This document shows, piece after piece, positions 20,301-35,483 of a DNA stretch of 64,000 bases. Position 1 is the first letter of the stretch. Every line of letters begins with the position of its first letter. This DNA comes from Rhabditoides inermis (Eukaryota > Nematoda > Chromadorea > Rhabditida > Rhabditidae): NCBI GenBank assembly GCA_963966185.1, contig CAWZYM010000423.1:300001-364000 (forward strand), in the 5' to 3' direction. Position numbers and translations under genes: made by a program. Under the pieces are notes generated by a model. That model was not told the origin of the DNA and ran no database searches. It saw only the letters and a program-made list of their open reading frames with translations.

Positions 20301-23300
20301 AAAAATCTCTCTCTTCCTTTCCCCTTGTCTCTCTTTTTGTAGTTATTCGATTGTTTCGTTAAGCAAAAACTTTCGTGTGCAGGGGGATTGAACCCGAGCC
20401 TTCCATTTGATGAAACAGCAACACTACCACTGCGCCATTCGACACTTCTATTGGGTACTCATTTCACACGACTTGGCATCCGATAGAAAATGGAAAATTC
20501 GATAATCAAAAAAAAATACTTTTTTTTGCCGCGAACAGTTGGGTGTATATCATATGAAGACGTTGCGTTATATTTTGTGAGTTGTCTACAGACCAGATTT
20601 TTGATAAAATTCAATAAGATGACTAAACATAATTGAAAAAACAGTATGTAAAAAGTTAAAAGATGTTTCAGTGAACAAAAATCTCTCTCTTCCTTTCCCC
20701 ATATCTCTCTTTTTGTAGTTATTTGATTGTTTCGTTAAGCAAAAACTTTCGTGTGCAGGAGGATTGAACCCGAGCCTTCCATTTGACGAAACAGCAACAC
20801 TACCACTGCGCCATTCGACACTTTTTTTTCGGTACTCTTTTCACACGACTTGGCATTCAATCGAAAATGCGAAGTTCGATAATCAAAGAAAATACTTCTT
20901 TTTTCCGCGAACAGTTGGGTGTATATCTTATGAAGACGTTGCGTTATATTTTGTGAGTTGTCTACAGACCAGATTTCTGATAAAATTCAATAAGATGACT
21001 AAAAATAATTGAAAAAAAACATTATGTAAAATAATTAAAAGATGTCTCAGTGAACAAAAATCTCTCTCTTATTTTCCCCATATCTCTCTTTTTGTAGTTA
21101 TTTGATCGTTTCGTTAAGCAAAAACTTTCGTGTGCAGGGGGATTGAACCCGAGCCTTCCATTTGATGAAACAGCAACACTACCACTGCGCCATTCGACAC
21201 TTCTATTGGGTACTCATTTCACACGACTTGGCATCCGATAGAAAATGGAAAATTCGATAATCAAAAAAAATACTTCTTTTTTTGCCGCGAACAGTTGGGT
21301 GTATATCATATGAAGACGTTGCGTTATATTTTGTGAGTTGTCTACAGACCAGATTTTTGATAAAATTCAATAAGATGACTAAACATAATTGAAAAAACAG
21401 TATGTAAAATAATAGAAAGATGTCTCAGTGAACAAAAATCTCTCTCTTTCTTTCCCCTTGTCTCTCTTTTTGTAGTTATTCGATTGTTTCGTTAAGCAAA
21501 AACTTTCGTGTGCAGGGGGATTGAACCCGAGCCTTCCATTTGACGAAACAGCAACACTACCACTGCGCCATTCGACACTTTTTTTCGGTACTCTTTTCAC
21601 ACGACTTGGCATTCAATCGAAAATGGAAAATTCGATAATCAAAGAAAATACTTCTTTTTTTCCGCGAACAGTTGGGTGTATATCTTATGAAGACGTTGCG
21701 TTATATTTTGTGAGTTGTCTACAGACCAGATTTCTGATAAAATTCAATAAGATGACTAAAAATAATTGGAAAAAAAACATTATGTAAAATAATTAAAAGA
21801 TGTCTCAGTGAACAAAAATCTCTCTCTTATTTTCCCCATATCTCTCTTTTTGTAGTTATTCGATCGTTTCGTTTAGCAAAAACTTTCGTGTGCAGAGAGG
21901 TTTGAACTCGAGCCTTCCATTTGATGAAACAACAACACTTCCACTGCGCCATTCGACACTTATATTCGGTACTCATTTCACACGACTTGGCATCCGATAG
22001 AAAATGGAAAATTCGATAATCAAAGAAAATACTTCTTTTTTCCGCGAACAGTTGGGTGTATATCATATGAAGACGTTGCGTTATATTTTGTGAGTTGTCT
22101 ACAGACCAAGATTCTGATAAAATTCATCAAGATGACTAAAAATAATTGAAAAAAACATTATGTAAAATAATAGAAAGATGTCTCAGTGAACAAAAATCTC
22201 TCTCTTCCTTCCCCTATGTCTCTTTTTTTGTAGTTATTTGATCGTTTCGTTAAGCAAAAACTTTCGTGTGCAGGGGGATTGAACCCGAGCCTTCCATTTG
22301 ACGAAACAGCAACACTACCACTGCGCCATTCGACACTTCTTTTGGGTACTCATTTCACACGACTTGGCATTCGATAGAAAATGGAAAATTCGATAATCAA
22401 AGAAAATACTTCTTTTTGCCGCGAACAGTTGGGTGTATATCATATGAAGACGTTGCGTTATATTTTGTGAGTTGTCTACAGACCAGATTTTTGATAAAAT
22501 TCAATAAGATGACTAAAAATAATTGAAAAAAACAGTATGTAAAAAATTAAAAGATGTTTCAGTGAACAAAAATCTCTCTCTTCCTTTCCCCATAATATCT
22601 CTCTTTTTGTAGTTATTTGATCGATTCGTTAAGCAAAAACTTTCGTGTGCAGGGGGATTGAACCCGAGCCTTCCATTTGACGAAACAGCAACACTACCAC
22701 TGCGCCATTCGACACTTCTTTTCGGTACTCTTTTCACACGACTTGGCATTCAATCGAAAATGCGAAGTTCGATAATCAAAGAAATGACTTATTTTTTGCC
22801 GCGAACAGTTAGGTGTATATCATATGAAGACGTTGCGTTATATTTTGTGAGTTGTCTACAGACCAAGTTTCTGATAAAATGCAATAAGATGACTAAAAAT
22901 AATTGAAAAAAAAACATTATGTAAAATAATTAAAGATGTCTCAGTGAACAAAAATCTCTCTCTTATTTTCCCCATATCTCTCTTTTTGTAGTTATTCGAT
23001 CGTTTCGTTTAGCAAAAACTTTCGTGTGCAGAGAGGTTTGAACTCGAGCCTTCCATTTGATGAAACAACAACACTTCCACTGCGCCATTCGACACTTATA
23101 TTCGGTACTCATTTCACACGACTTGGCATCCGATAGAAAATGGAAAATTCGATAATCAAAGAAAATACTTCTTTTTTCCGCGAACAGTTGGGTGTATATC
23201 TTATGAAGACGTTGCGTTATATTTTGTGAGTTGTCTACAGACCAAGATTTCTGATAAAATTCAATAAGATGACTAAAAATAATTGGAAAAAACATTATGT

Positions 23301-26300
23301 AAAATAATTAAAAGATGTCTCAGTGAACAAAAGTCTTTCTCTTATTTTCCCCATATCTCTCTTTTTGTAGTTATTCGATCGTTTCGTTTAGCAAAAACTT
23401 TCGTGTGCAGAGAGGTTTGAACTCGAGCCTTCCAATTGATGAAACAACAACACTTCCACTGCACCATTCGACACTTATATTCGGTACTCATTTCACACGA
23501 CTTGGCATTCGATAGAAAATGGAAAATTCGATAATCAAAGAAAATACTTCTTTTTTCCGCGAACAGTTGGGTGTATATCTTATGAAGACGTTGCGTTATA
23601 TTTTGTGAGTTGTCTACAGACCAAGATTCTGATAAAATTCATCAAGATGACTAAAAATAATTGAAAAAAAATTATGTAAAATAATAGAAAGATGTCTCAG
23701 TGAACAAAAATTGCTCTCTTATTTTCCCCAAATCTCTCTTTTTGTAGTTATTCGATCGTTTCGTTTAGCAAAAACTTTCGTGTGCAGAGAGGTTTGAACT
23801 CGAGCCTCCCATTTGATGAAACAACAACACTTCCACTGCGCCATTCGACAATTATATTCGGTACTCATTTCACACGACTTGGCATCCGATAGAAAATGGA
23901 AAATTCGATAATCAAAGAAAATACTTCTTTTTTCCGCGAACAGTTGGGTGTATATCTTATGAAGACGTTGCGTTATATTTTGTGAGTTGTCTACAGACCA
24001 AGATTCTGATAAAATTCATCAAGATGACTAAAAATAATTGAAAAAAAACATTATGTAAAATAATAGAAAGATGTCTCAGTGAACAAAAATCTCTCTCTTC
24101 CTTTCCCCTTGTCTCTCTTTTTGTAGTTATTCGATTGTTTCGTTAAGCAAAAACTTTCGTGTGCAGGGGATTGAACCCGAGCCTTCCATTTGATGAAACA
24201 GCAACACTTCCACTGCGCCATTTGACACTTCTATTGGGTACTCATTTCACACGACTTGGCATCCGATAGAAAATGGAAAATTCGATAATCAAAAAAATAC
24301 TTCTTTTTTTGCCGCGAACAGTTGGGTGTATATCATATGAAGACGTTGCGTTATATTTTGTGAGTTGTCTACAGACCAGATTTTTGATAAAATTCAATAA
24401 GATGACTAAACATAATTGAAAAAACAGTATGTAAAAAGTTAAAAGATGTTTTAGTGAACAAAAATCTCTCTCTTCCTTTCCCCATATCTCTCTTTTTGTA
24501 GTTATTTGATTGTTTCGTTAAGCAAAAACTTTCGTGTGCAGGGGGATTGAACCCGAGCCTTCCATTTGACAAAACAGCAACACTACCACTGCGCCATTCG
24601 ACACTTTTTTTCGGTACTCTTTTCACACGACTTGGCATTCAATCGAAAATGGAAAAATCGATAATCAAAGAAAATACTTCTTTTTTCCGCGAACAGTTGG
24701 GTGTATATCTTATGAAGACGTTGCGTTATATTTTGTGAGTTGTCTACAGACCAGATTTCTGATAAAATTCAATAAGATGACTAAAAATAATTGGAAAAAA
24801 CATTATGTAAAATAATTAAAAGATGTCTCAGTGAACAAAAATCTTTCTCTTATTTTCCCCATATCTCTCTTTTTGTAGTTATTCGATCGTTTCGTTTAGC
24901 AAAAACTTTCGTGTGCAGAGAGGTTTGAACTCGAGCCTTCCATTTGATGAAACAACAACACTTCCACTGCGCCATTCGACACTTATATTCGGTACTCATT
25001 TCACACGACTTGGCATCCGATAGAAAATGGAAAATTCGATAATCAAAAAAATACTTCTTTTTTTGCCGCGAACAGTTGGGTGTATATCATATGAAGACGT
25101 TGCGTTATATTTTGTGAGTTGTCTACAGACCAGATTTTTGATAAAATTCAATAAGATGACTAAACATAATTGAAAAAACAGTATGTAAAAAGTTAAAAGA
25201 TGTTTTAGTGAACAAAAATCTCTCTCTTCCTTTCCCCATATCTCTCTTTTTGTAGTTATTTGATTGTTTCGTTAAGCAAAAACTTTCGTGTGCAGGGGGA
25301 TTGAACCCGAGCCTTCCATTTGACGAAACAGCAACACTACCACTGCGCCATTCGACACTTTTTTCGGTAATCTTTTCACACGACTTGGCATTCAATCGAA
25401 AATGGAAAATTCGATAATCAAAGAAAATACTTCTTTTTTTCCGCGAACAGTTGGGTGTATATCTTATGAAGACGTTGCGTTATATTTTGTGAGTTGTCTA
25501 CAGACCATATTTCTGATAAAATTCAATAAGATGACTAAAAATAATTGGAAAAAAACATTATGTAAAATAATTAAAAGATGTCTCAGTGAACAAAAATCTC
25601 TCTCTTATTTTCCCCATATCTCTCTTTTTGTAGTTATTCGATCGTTTCGTTTAGCAAAAACTTTCGTGTGCAGAGAGGTTTGAACTCGAGCCTTCCATTT
25701 GATGAAACAACAACACTTCCACTGCGCCATTCGACACTTATATTCGGTACTCATTTCACACGACTTGGCATCCGATAGAAAATGGAAAATTCGATAATCA
25801 AAGAAAATACTTCTTTTTTCCGCGAACAGTTGGGTGTATATCTTATGAAGACGTTGCGTTATATTTTGTGAGTTGTCTACAGACCAAGATTCTGATAAAA
25901 TTCATCAAGATGACTAAAAATAATTGAAAAAAACATTATGTAAATTAATAGAAAGATGTCTCAGTGAACAAAAATCTCTCTCGTCCTTCCCCTATGTCTC
26001 TTTTTTTGTAGTTATTTGATCGTTTCGTTAAGCAAAAACTTTTGTGTGCAGGGGGATTGAACCCGAGCCTTCCATTTGACGAAACAGCAACACTACCACT
26101 GCGCCATTCGACACTTCTTTTGGGTACTCATTTCACACGACTTGGCATTCGATAGAAAATGGAAAATTCGATAATCAAAGAAAATACTTCTTTTTGCCGC
26201 GAACAGTTGGGTGTATATCATATGAAGACGTTGCGTTATATTTTGTGAGTTGTCTACAGACCAGATTTTTGATAAAATTCAATAAGATGACTAAAAATAA

Positions 26301-29300
26301 TTGAAAAAAACAGTATGTAAAAAATTAAAAGATGTTTCAGTGAACAAAAATCTCTCTCTTCCTTTCCCCATAATATCTCTCTTTTTGTAGTTATTTGATC
26401 GATTCGTTAAGCAAAAACTTTCGTGTGCAGGGGGATTGAACCCGAGCCTTCCATTTGACGAAACAGCAACACTACCACTGCGCCATTCGACAGTTCTTTT
26501 CGGTACTCTTTTCACACGACTTGGCATTCAATAGAAAATGCGAAGTTCAATAATCAAAGAAATGACTTATTTTTTGCCGCGAACAGTTAGGTGTATATCA
26601 TATGAAGACGTTGCGTTATATTTTGTGAGTTGTCTACAGACCAGATTTTTGATAAAATTCAATAAGATGACTAAAAATAATTGGAAAAAAACATTATGTA
26701 AAATAATTAAAAGATGTCTCAGTGAACAAAAATCTCTCTCTTATTTTCCCCATATCTCTCTTTTTGTAGTTATTCGATCGTTTCGTTTAGCAAAAACTTT
26801 CGTGTGCAGAGAGGTTTGAACTCGAGCCTTCCATTTGATGAAACAACAACACTTCCACTGCGCCATTCGACACTTATATTCGGTACTCATTTCACACGAC
26901 TTGGCATCCGATAGAAAATGGAAAATTCGATAATCAAAGAAAATACTTCTTTTTTCCGCGAACAGTTGGGTGTATATCTTATGAAGACGTTGCGTTATAT
27001 TTTGTGAGTTGTCTACAGACCAAGATTCTGATAAAATTCATCAAGATGACTAAAAATAATTGAAAAAAACATTATGTAAAATAATAGAAAGATGTCTCAG
27101 TGAACAAAAATCTCTCTCTTCCTTCCCCTATGTCTCTTTTTTTTGTAGTTATTTGATCGTTTCGTTAAGCAAAAACTTTCGTGTGCAGGGGGATTGAACC
27201 CGAGCCTTCCATTTGACGAAACAGCAACACTACCACTGCGCCATTCGACACTTTTTCTCGGTACTCTTTTCACACGACTTGGCATTCAATCGAAAATGGA
27301 AAATTCGATAATCAAAGAAAATACTTCTTTTTTCCGCGAACAGTTGGGTGTATATCTTATGAAGACGTTGCGTTATATTTTGTGAGTTGTCTACAGACCA
27401 GATTTCTGATAAAATTCAATAAGATGACTAAAAATAATTGGAAAAAAACATTATGTAAAATAATTAAAAGATGTCTCAGTGAACAAAAATCTCTCTCTTA
27501 TTTTCCCCATATCTCTCTTTTTGTAGTTATTCGATCGTTTCGTTTAGCAAAAACTTTCGTGTGCAGAGAGGTTTGAACTCGAGCCTTCCATTTGATGAAA
27601 CAACAACACTTCCACTGCGCCATTCGACACTTATATTCGGTACTCATTTCACACGACTTGGCATCCGATAGAAAATGGAAAATTCGATAATCAAAGAAAA
27701 TACTTCTTTTTTCCGCGAACAGTTGGGTGTATATCTTATGAAGACGTTGCGTTATATTTTGTGAGTTGTCTACAGACCAAGATTCTGATAAAATTCATCA
27801 AGATGACTAAAAATAATTGAAAAAAAACATTATGTAAAATAATAGAAAGATGTCTCAGTGAACAAAAATCTCTCTCTTCCTTCCCCTATGTCTCTTTTTT
27901 TGTAGTTATTTGATCGTTTCGTTAAGCAAAAACTTTCGTGTGCAGGGGGATTGAACCCGAGCCTTACATTTGACGAAACAGCAACACTACCACTGCGCCA
28001 TTCGACACTTCTTTTGGGTACTCATTTCACACGACTTGGCATTCGATAGAAAATGGAAAATTCGATAATCAAAGAAAATACTTCTTTTTGCCGCGAACAG
28101 TTGGGTGTATATCATATGAAGACGTTGCGTTATATTTTGTGAGTTGTCTACAGACCAGATTTTTGATAAAATTCAATAAGATGACTAAAAATAATTGAAA
28201 AAAACAGTATGTAAAAAATTAAAAGATGTTTCAGTGAACAAAAATCTCTCTCTTCCTTTCCCCATAATATCTCTCTTTTTGTAGTTATTTGATCGATTCG
28301 TTAAGCAAAAACTTTCGTGTGCAGGGGGATTGAACCCGAGCCTTCCATTTGACGAAACAGCAACACTACCACTGCGCCATTCGACAGTTCTTTTCGGTAC
28401 TCTTTTCACACGACTTGGCATTCAATCGAAAATGCGAAGTTCGATAATCAAAGAAATGACTTATTTTTTGCCGCGAACAGTTAGGTGTATATCATATGAA
28501 GACGTTGCGTTATATTTTGTGAGTTGTCTACAGACCAAGTTTCTGATAAAATGCAATAAGATGACTAAAAATAATTGAAAAAAAAACATTATGTAAAATA
28601 ATTAAAGATGTCTCAGTGAACAAAAATCTCTCTCTTCCTTCCCCTTGTCTCTCTTTTTGTAGTTATTCGATTGTTTCGTTAAGCAAAAACTTTCGTGTGC
28701 ATTGGGATTGAACCCGAGCCTTCCATTTGATGAAACAGCAACACTACCACTGCGCCATTCGACACTTCTATTGGGTACTCATTTCACACGACTTGGCATC
28801 CGATAGAAAATGGAAAATTCGATAATCAAAAAAATACTTCTTTTTTGCCGCGAACAGTTGGGTGTATATCATATGAAGACGTTGCGTTATATTTTGTGAG
28901 TTGTCTACAGACCAGATTTTTGATAAAATTCAATAAGATGACTAAAAATAATTGAAAAAACAGTATGTAAAAAATTAAAAGATGTTTCAGTGAACAAAAA
29001 TCTTTCTCTTCCTTTCCCCATATCTCTCTTTTTGTAGTTATTTGATTGTTTCGTTAAGCAAAAACTTTCGTGTGCAGGGGGATTGAACCCGAGCCTTCCA
29101 TTTGACGAAACAGCAACACTACCACTGCGCCATTCGACACTTTTTTTCGGTACTCTTTTCACACGACTTGGCATTCAATCGAAAATGGAAAATTCGATAA
29201 TCAAAGAAAATACTTCTTTTTTCCGCGAACAGTTGGGTGTATATCTTATGAAGACGTTGCGTTATATTTTGTGAGTTGTCTACAGACCAAGATTCTGATA

Positions 29301-32300
29301 AAATTCATCAAGATGACTAAAAATAATTGAAAAAAAAACATTATGTAAAATAATAGAAAGATGTCTCAGTGAACAAAAATCTCTCTCTTCCTTCCCCTAT
29401 GTCTCTTTTTTTGTAGTTTTTTGATCGTTTCGTTAAGCAAAAACTTTCGTGTGCAGGGGGATTGAACCCGAGCCTTCCATTTGACGAAACAGCAACACTA
29501 CCACTGCGCCATTCGACACTTCTTTTGGGTACTCATTTCACACGACTTGGCATTCGATAGAAAATGGAAAATTCGATAATCAAAGAAAATATTTCTTTTT
29601 GCCGCGAACAGTTGGGTGTATATCATATGAAGACGTTGCGTTATATTTTGTGAGTTGTCTACAGACCAGATTTTTGATAAAATTCAATAAGATGACTAAA
29701 AATAATTGAAAAAACAGTATGTAAAAAATTAAAAGATGTTTCAGTGAACAAAAATCTTTCTCTTCCTTTCCCCATATCTCTCTTTTTGTAGTTATTTGAT
29801 TGTTTCGTTAAGCAAAAACTTTCGTGTGCAGGGGGATTGAACCCGAGCCTTCCATTTGACGAAACAGCAACACTACCACTGCGCCATTCGACACTTATAT
29901 TCGGTACTCATTTCACACGACTTGGCATCCGATAGAAAATGGAAAATTCGATAATCAAAGAAAATACTTCTTTTTTCCGCGAACAGTTGGGTGTATATCT
30001 TATGAAGACGTTGCGTTATATTTTGTGAGTTGTCTACAGACCAGATTTCTGATAAAATTCAATAAGATGACTAAAAATAATTGGAAAAAAAAACATTATG
30101 TAAAATAATTAAAAGATGTCTCAGTGAACAAAAATCTCTCTCTTATTTTCCCCATATCTCTCTTTTTGTAGTTATTCGATCGTTTCGTTTAGCAAAAACT
30201 TTCGTGTGCAGGGGGATTGAACCCGAGCCTTCCATTTGATGAAACAGCAACACTACCACTGCGCCATTCGACACTTCTATTGGGTACTCATTTCACACGA
30301 CTTGGCATCCGATAGAAAATGGAAAATTCGATAATCAAAAAAATACTTCTTTTTTGCCGCGAACAGTTGGGTGTATATCATATGAAGACGTTGCGTTATA
30401 TTTTGTGAGTTGTCTACAGACCAGATTTTTGATAAAATTCAATAAGATGACTAAAAATAATTGAAAAAACAGTATGTAAAAAATTAAAAGATGTTTCAGT
30501 GAACAAAAATCTTTCTCTTCCTTTCCCCATATCTCTCTTTTTGTAGTTATTTGATTGTTTCGTTAAGCAAAAACTTTCGTGTGCAGGGGGATTGAACCCG
30601 AGCCTTCCATTTGACGAAACAGCAACACTACCACTGCGCCATTCGACACTTATATTCGGTACTCATTTCACACGACTTGGCATCCGATAGAAAATGGAAA
30701 ATTCGATAATCAAAGAAAATACTTCTTTTTTCCGCGAACAGTTGGGTGTATATCTTATGAAGACGTTGCGTTATATTTTGTGAGTTGTCTACAGACCAGA
30801 TTTCTGATAAAATTCAATAAGATGACTAAAAATAATTGGAAAAAAAACATTATGTAAAATAATTAAAAGATGTCTCATTGAACGAAAATCTCTCTCTTAT
30901 TTTCCCCATATCTCTCTTTTTGTAGTTATTCGATCGTTTCGTTTAGCAAAAACTTTCGTGTGCAGAGAGGTTTGAACTCGAGCCTTCCATTTGATGAAAC
31001 AACAACACTTCCACTGCGCCATTCGACACTTATATTCGGTACTCATTTCACACGACTTGGCATCCGATAGAAAATGGAAAATTCGATAATCAAAGAAAAT
31101 ACTTCTTTTTTCCGCGAACAGTTGGGTGTATATCTTATGAAGACGTTGCGTTATATTTTGTGAGTTGTCTACAGACCAAGATTCTGATAAAATTCATCAA
31201 GATGACTAAAAATAATTGAAAAAAACATTATGTAAAATAATAGAAAGATGTCTCAGTGAACAAAAATCTCTCTCTTCCTTCCCCTATGTCTCTTTTTTTG
31301 TAGTTATTTGATCGTTTCGTTAAGCAAAAACTTTCGTGTGCAGGGGGATTGAACCCGAGCCTTCCATTTGACGAAACAGCAACACTACCACTGCGCCATT
31401 CGACACTTCTTTTGGGTACTCATTTCACACGACTTGGCATTCGATAGAAAATGGAAAATTCGATAATCAAAGAAAATACTTCTTTTTTCCGCGAACAGTT
31501 GGGTGTATATCTTATGAAGACGTTGCGTTATATTTTGTGAGTTGTCTACAGACCAGATTTTTGATAAAATTCAATAAGATGACTGAAAATAATTGAAAAA
31601 AACAGTATGTAAAAAATTAAAAGATGTTTCAGTGAACAAAAATCTCTCTCTTCCTTTCCCCATATCTCTCTTTTTGTAGTTATTTGATCGTTTCGTTAAG
31701 CAAAAACTTTCGTGTGCAGGGGGATTGAACCCGAGCCTTCCATTTGACAAAACAGCAACACTACCACTGCGCCATTCGACACTTATATTCGGTACTCATT
31801 TCACACGACTTGGCATCCGATAGAAAATGGAAAATTCGATAATCAAAGAAAATACTTCTTTTTTCCGCGAACAGTTGGGTGTATATCTTATGAAGACGTT
31901 GCGTTATATTTTGTGAGTTGTCTACAGACCAAGATTCTGATAAAATTCATCAAGATGACTAAAAATAATTGAAAAAAACATTATGTAAAATAATAGAAAG
32001 ATGTCTCAGTGAACAAAAATCTCTCTCTTCCTTCCCCTATGTCTCTTTTTTTGTAGTTATTTGATCGTTTCGTTAAGCAAAAACTTTCGTGTGCAGGGGG
32101 ATTGAACCCGAGCCTTCCATTTGACGAAACAGCAACACTACCACTGCGCCATTCGACACTTTTTTTCGGTACTCTTTTCACACGACTTGGCATTCAATCG
32201 AAAATGGAAAATTCGATAATCAAAGAAAATACTTCTTTTTTTCCGCGAACAGTTGGGTGTATATCTTATGAAGACGTTGCGTTATATTTTGTGAGTTGTC

Positions 32301-33932
32301 TACAGACCAGATTTCTGATAAAATTCAATAAGATGACTAAAAATAATTGGAAAAAAACATTATGTAAAATAATTAAAAGATGTCTCAGTGAACAAAAATC
32401 TCTCTCTTATTTTCCCCATATCTCTCTTTTTGTAGTTATTCGATCGTTTCGTTTAGCAAAAACTTTCGTGTGCAGAGAGGTTTGAACTCGAGCCTTCCAT
32501 TTGATGAAACAACAACACTTCCACTGCGCCATTCGACACTTATATTCGGTACTCATTTCACACGACTTGGCATCCGATAGAAAATGGAAAATTCGATAAT
32601 CAAAGAAAATACTTCTTTTTTCCGCGAACAGTTGGGTGTATATCTTATGAAGACGTTGCGTTATATTTTGTGAGTTGTCTACAGACCAAGATTCTGATAA
32701 AATTCATCAAGATGACTAAAAATAATTGAAAAAAACATTATGTAAAATAATAGAAAGATGTCTCAGTGAACAAAAATCTCTCTCTTCCTTCCCCTATGTC
32801 TCTTTTTTGTAGTTATTTGATCGTTTCGTTAAGCAAAAACTTTCGTGTGCAGGGGGATTGAACCCGAGCCTTCCATTTGACGAAACAGCAACACTACCAC
32901 TGCGCCATTCGACACTTCTTTTGGGTACTCATTTCACACGACTTGGCATTCGATAGAAAATGGAAAATTCGATAATCAAAGAAAATACTTCTTTTTTCCG
33001 CGAACAGTTGGGTGTATATCTTATGAAGACGTTGCGTTATATTTTGTGAGTTGTCTACAGACCAGATTTTTGATAAAATTCAATAAGATGACTGAAAATA
33101 ATTGAAAAAAACAGTATGTAAAAAATTAAAAGATGTTTCAGTGAACAAAAATCTCTCTCTTCCTTTCCCCATATCTCTCTTTTTGTAGTTATTTGATCGT
33201 TTCGTTAAGCAAAAACTTTCGTGTGCAGGGGGATTGAACCCGAGCCTTCCATTTGACAAAACAGCAACACTACCACTGCGCCATTCGACACTTATATTCG
33301 GTACTCATTTCACACGACTTGGCATCCGATAGAAAATGGAAAATTCGATAATCAAAGAAAATACTTCTTTTTTCCGCGAACAGTTGGGTGTATATCTTAT
33401 GAAGACGTTGCGTTATATTTTGTGAGTTGTCTACAGACCAAGATTCTGATAAAATTCATCAAGATGACTAAAAATAATTGAAAAAAACATTATGTAAAAT
33501 AATAGAAAGATGTCTCAGTGAACAAAAATCTCTCTCTTCCTTCCCCTATGTCTCTTTTTTTGTAGTTATTTGATCGTTTCGTTAAGCAAAAACTTTCGTG
33601 TGCAGGGGGATTGAACCCGAGCCTTCCATTTGACGAAACAGCAACACTACCACTGCGCCATTCGACACTTATATTCGGTACTCATTTCACACGACTTGGC
33701 ATCTATCATACCCTACCATTTACACCCCATTAGAATAGAATACATTCCCCCTTATCACTGTAGTATATAGGCTCGCGTTGATGCAAGATAAAAGAGTCCC
33801 TCGCATGGTCTTATCTTGTGCATGGGGGCTCATCGGGTAGTGTGGCTATGAGAGTCGCAGGAGGACCAGAAATGGTGTTGTCCTGAGGCACCACGGATGT
33901 ACCAAAGGGAATCATACGAGGCGCGTATGATA

Positions 33933-33949
33933 TGGAGGTCCCGAGGTTC
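33933..33949 (+). promoter_or_regulatory. primer-binding site of the gag-only LTR element
   Basis: TGGAGGTCCCGAGGTTC directly follows the 5' LTR. Its reverse complement GAACCTCGGGACCTCCA looks like a tRNA 3' end with CCA, the usual primer for minus-strand DNA synthesis. The tRNA isotype was not determined. Confidence 0.7.
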
Positions 33950-34169
33950 TATTTCTGGTCTAACTCCCTTCTTATTCCCACTGAAATCACTGGTAGTGTG
34001 CAGGCCAGCACACCGTGATGTTGTTTTATACGTACTTCGATTATTATGCATTGTGATGTTGTGGCGGCATAGCTGAAGGTGTGAGCGTGAGCTTAAAAAA
34101 CTTTAAAAAAAAAAGCTTCGTGATGAGGAAGACGAGATGCCTCAACCGATGGCCCGTGTATGCCTTTAT

Positions 34170-34247
34170 CGATGGTCCGATTAACCTGTTTCGATGGTCC
34201 GATTAACCTGTTTCGATGGTCCGATTAACCTATTTCGATGGTCCGAG
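34170..34247 (+). repeat. 22-bp tandem repeat, about 3.5 copies, in the LTR element leader
   Basis: CGATGGTCCGATTAACCTGTTT repeats at 34,170, 34,192, 34,214 and partly 34,236. A further degenerate CGATGGCCCG lies just upstream. The identical block is present in copy 2 at 57,876. Confidence 0.9.
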
Positions 34248-34865
34248 TATCCTTTTGTCGAAAGGTACCGACCATTGAGAAGTGCATTTGGAGAAGAAAT
34301 GCATTCACTGTCAGAATTTTTTTGTATTTTTTATTATGCTCACAACCTATGCCACATTTTATGTAGAGAAGCGCACCGGTTGTATACAGAGATGAGATCG
34401 GAGATCGGAGATTGGAGTGAAAGGAAAGACGAAGTGAAGAGTGAAAAGAGGAGAAAGGAGAGAAGATTGCGGTGGAGGAATGCAAAAGAGAAGAAAAGAG
34501 AAAGTAGCGGTGAACTACTTGTGCGAGTAATGCGGGAGCATACATTAAATGTCGATTGTATGTTACGTGTAACGTGTTGCATCATGTGATGAGTTTCGAA
34601 GGAGTCGACTCGTTCATGGTATCAGAGTGCACGCTGATAAACACTTACGCTATACGTTTACAACCTGGTGAGATCCTGTTGGGAGGTATCGAAAAGAGAT
34701 AAGAACGGTGGTTCACTTTCGAGAAGAGTCGAAAAGATAAGTGATAAAATGACAAAGGAATGATGAGTTTCTTGATTGTGCGGAGATAAGATTGATTCAC
34801 TTGTATGTTTCACACCGTTGCTAATGATAGAAGATGAGCTTGCCAGAGCCACTCGATCTTAGTGG

Positions 34866-35483
34866 TTGGCCAGTATTGGAAGGCCAGTGTACTCGTACTC
34901 GGACACCATTCCATTCAATCGCTTTGTGAAAGAAGTTGAGACTTATGGATTGGCTATGAACTACAGCAAGAAGAAGCTGGCAAGAATACTTCCTCTGTTG
35001 TTGAAAGGAGATGTGAGACTGGAGTACGATATGCTACCGGAAACGGCTAAGCAGGATTGGAAGACCGTGGTGGACGAATTGAAGATGTGTGTTCACTCGG
35101 AGATGGAGAGATCTTTGAAGTTCGAGGAACTTTGTGAGATAAAACATCGAGAAGACGAGAGCGTGCTGGAGTTTGCTTGGAGAGTGATTGAAACTGTAGA
35201 TGAAGCACTTACAAACATTGAGGCGAGTGATATGGAGAAAATGAAGAAAAATTGCTTCAGTAGAGGACTGAAGAAAGTGTCTTGGCAAAGAAAGTTGTTC
35301 GAAATGGAGTTCGACACTGTCAATGCGATGGTCAGAAAATCCAAGTACTTCGAAGAGGTTGATGCCATATTCGAAGACAGTGTGAAGAAAAGCAACGATG
35401 TTGAGAAACGAAAGTATGGAAAGACTGGACATGAACGCTTCAAGAATCGTCAGAAAAAGAGAGTTGAAGTTGGTGGAGAATAG
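34866..35483 (+). CDS. retrotransposon Gag-like protein
   Basis: About 205 codons. Pattern of the Retrotrans_gag family: FNRFVKEVETYGLAMNYSKK, then LPLLLKGDVRLEYDMLP and W..VVDELK. This is the helical capsid-like region that packages element RNA. The C-terminus is strongly basic (KTGHERFKNRQKKR). A zinc knuckle is not in frame; HCCNCPQF about 190 bp downstream may be a remnant of one. The frame opens right after a TAG, with no ATG until well into the conserved part. An ATG at 34,834 (MSLPEPLDLSG) lies in another frame, so a start by frameshift or a decayed N-terminus is likely. Copy 2 has the same layout. Confidence 0.65.
   Translation: MASIGRPVYSYSDTIPFNRFVKEVETYGLAMNYSKKKLARILPLLLKGDVRLEYDMLPETAKQDWKTVVDELKMCVHSEMERSLKFEELCEIKHREDESVLEFAWRVIETVDEALTNIEASDMEKMKKNCFSRGLKKVSWQRKLFEMEFDTVNAMVRKSKYFEEVDAIFEDSVKKSNDVEKRKYGKTGHERFKNRQKKRVEVGGE

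Noticed and set aside
34613..34630. TGGTATCAGAG as a Copia-type primer-binding site
   Set aside because: It lies about 680 bp inside the element, whereas a good PBS directly follows the mapped 5' LTR.
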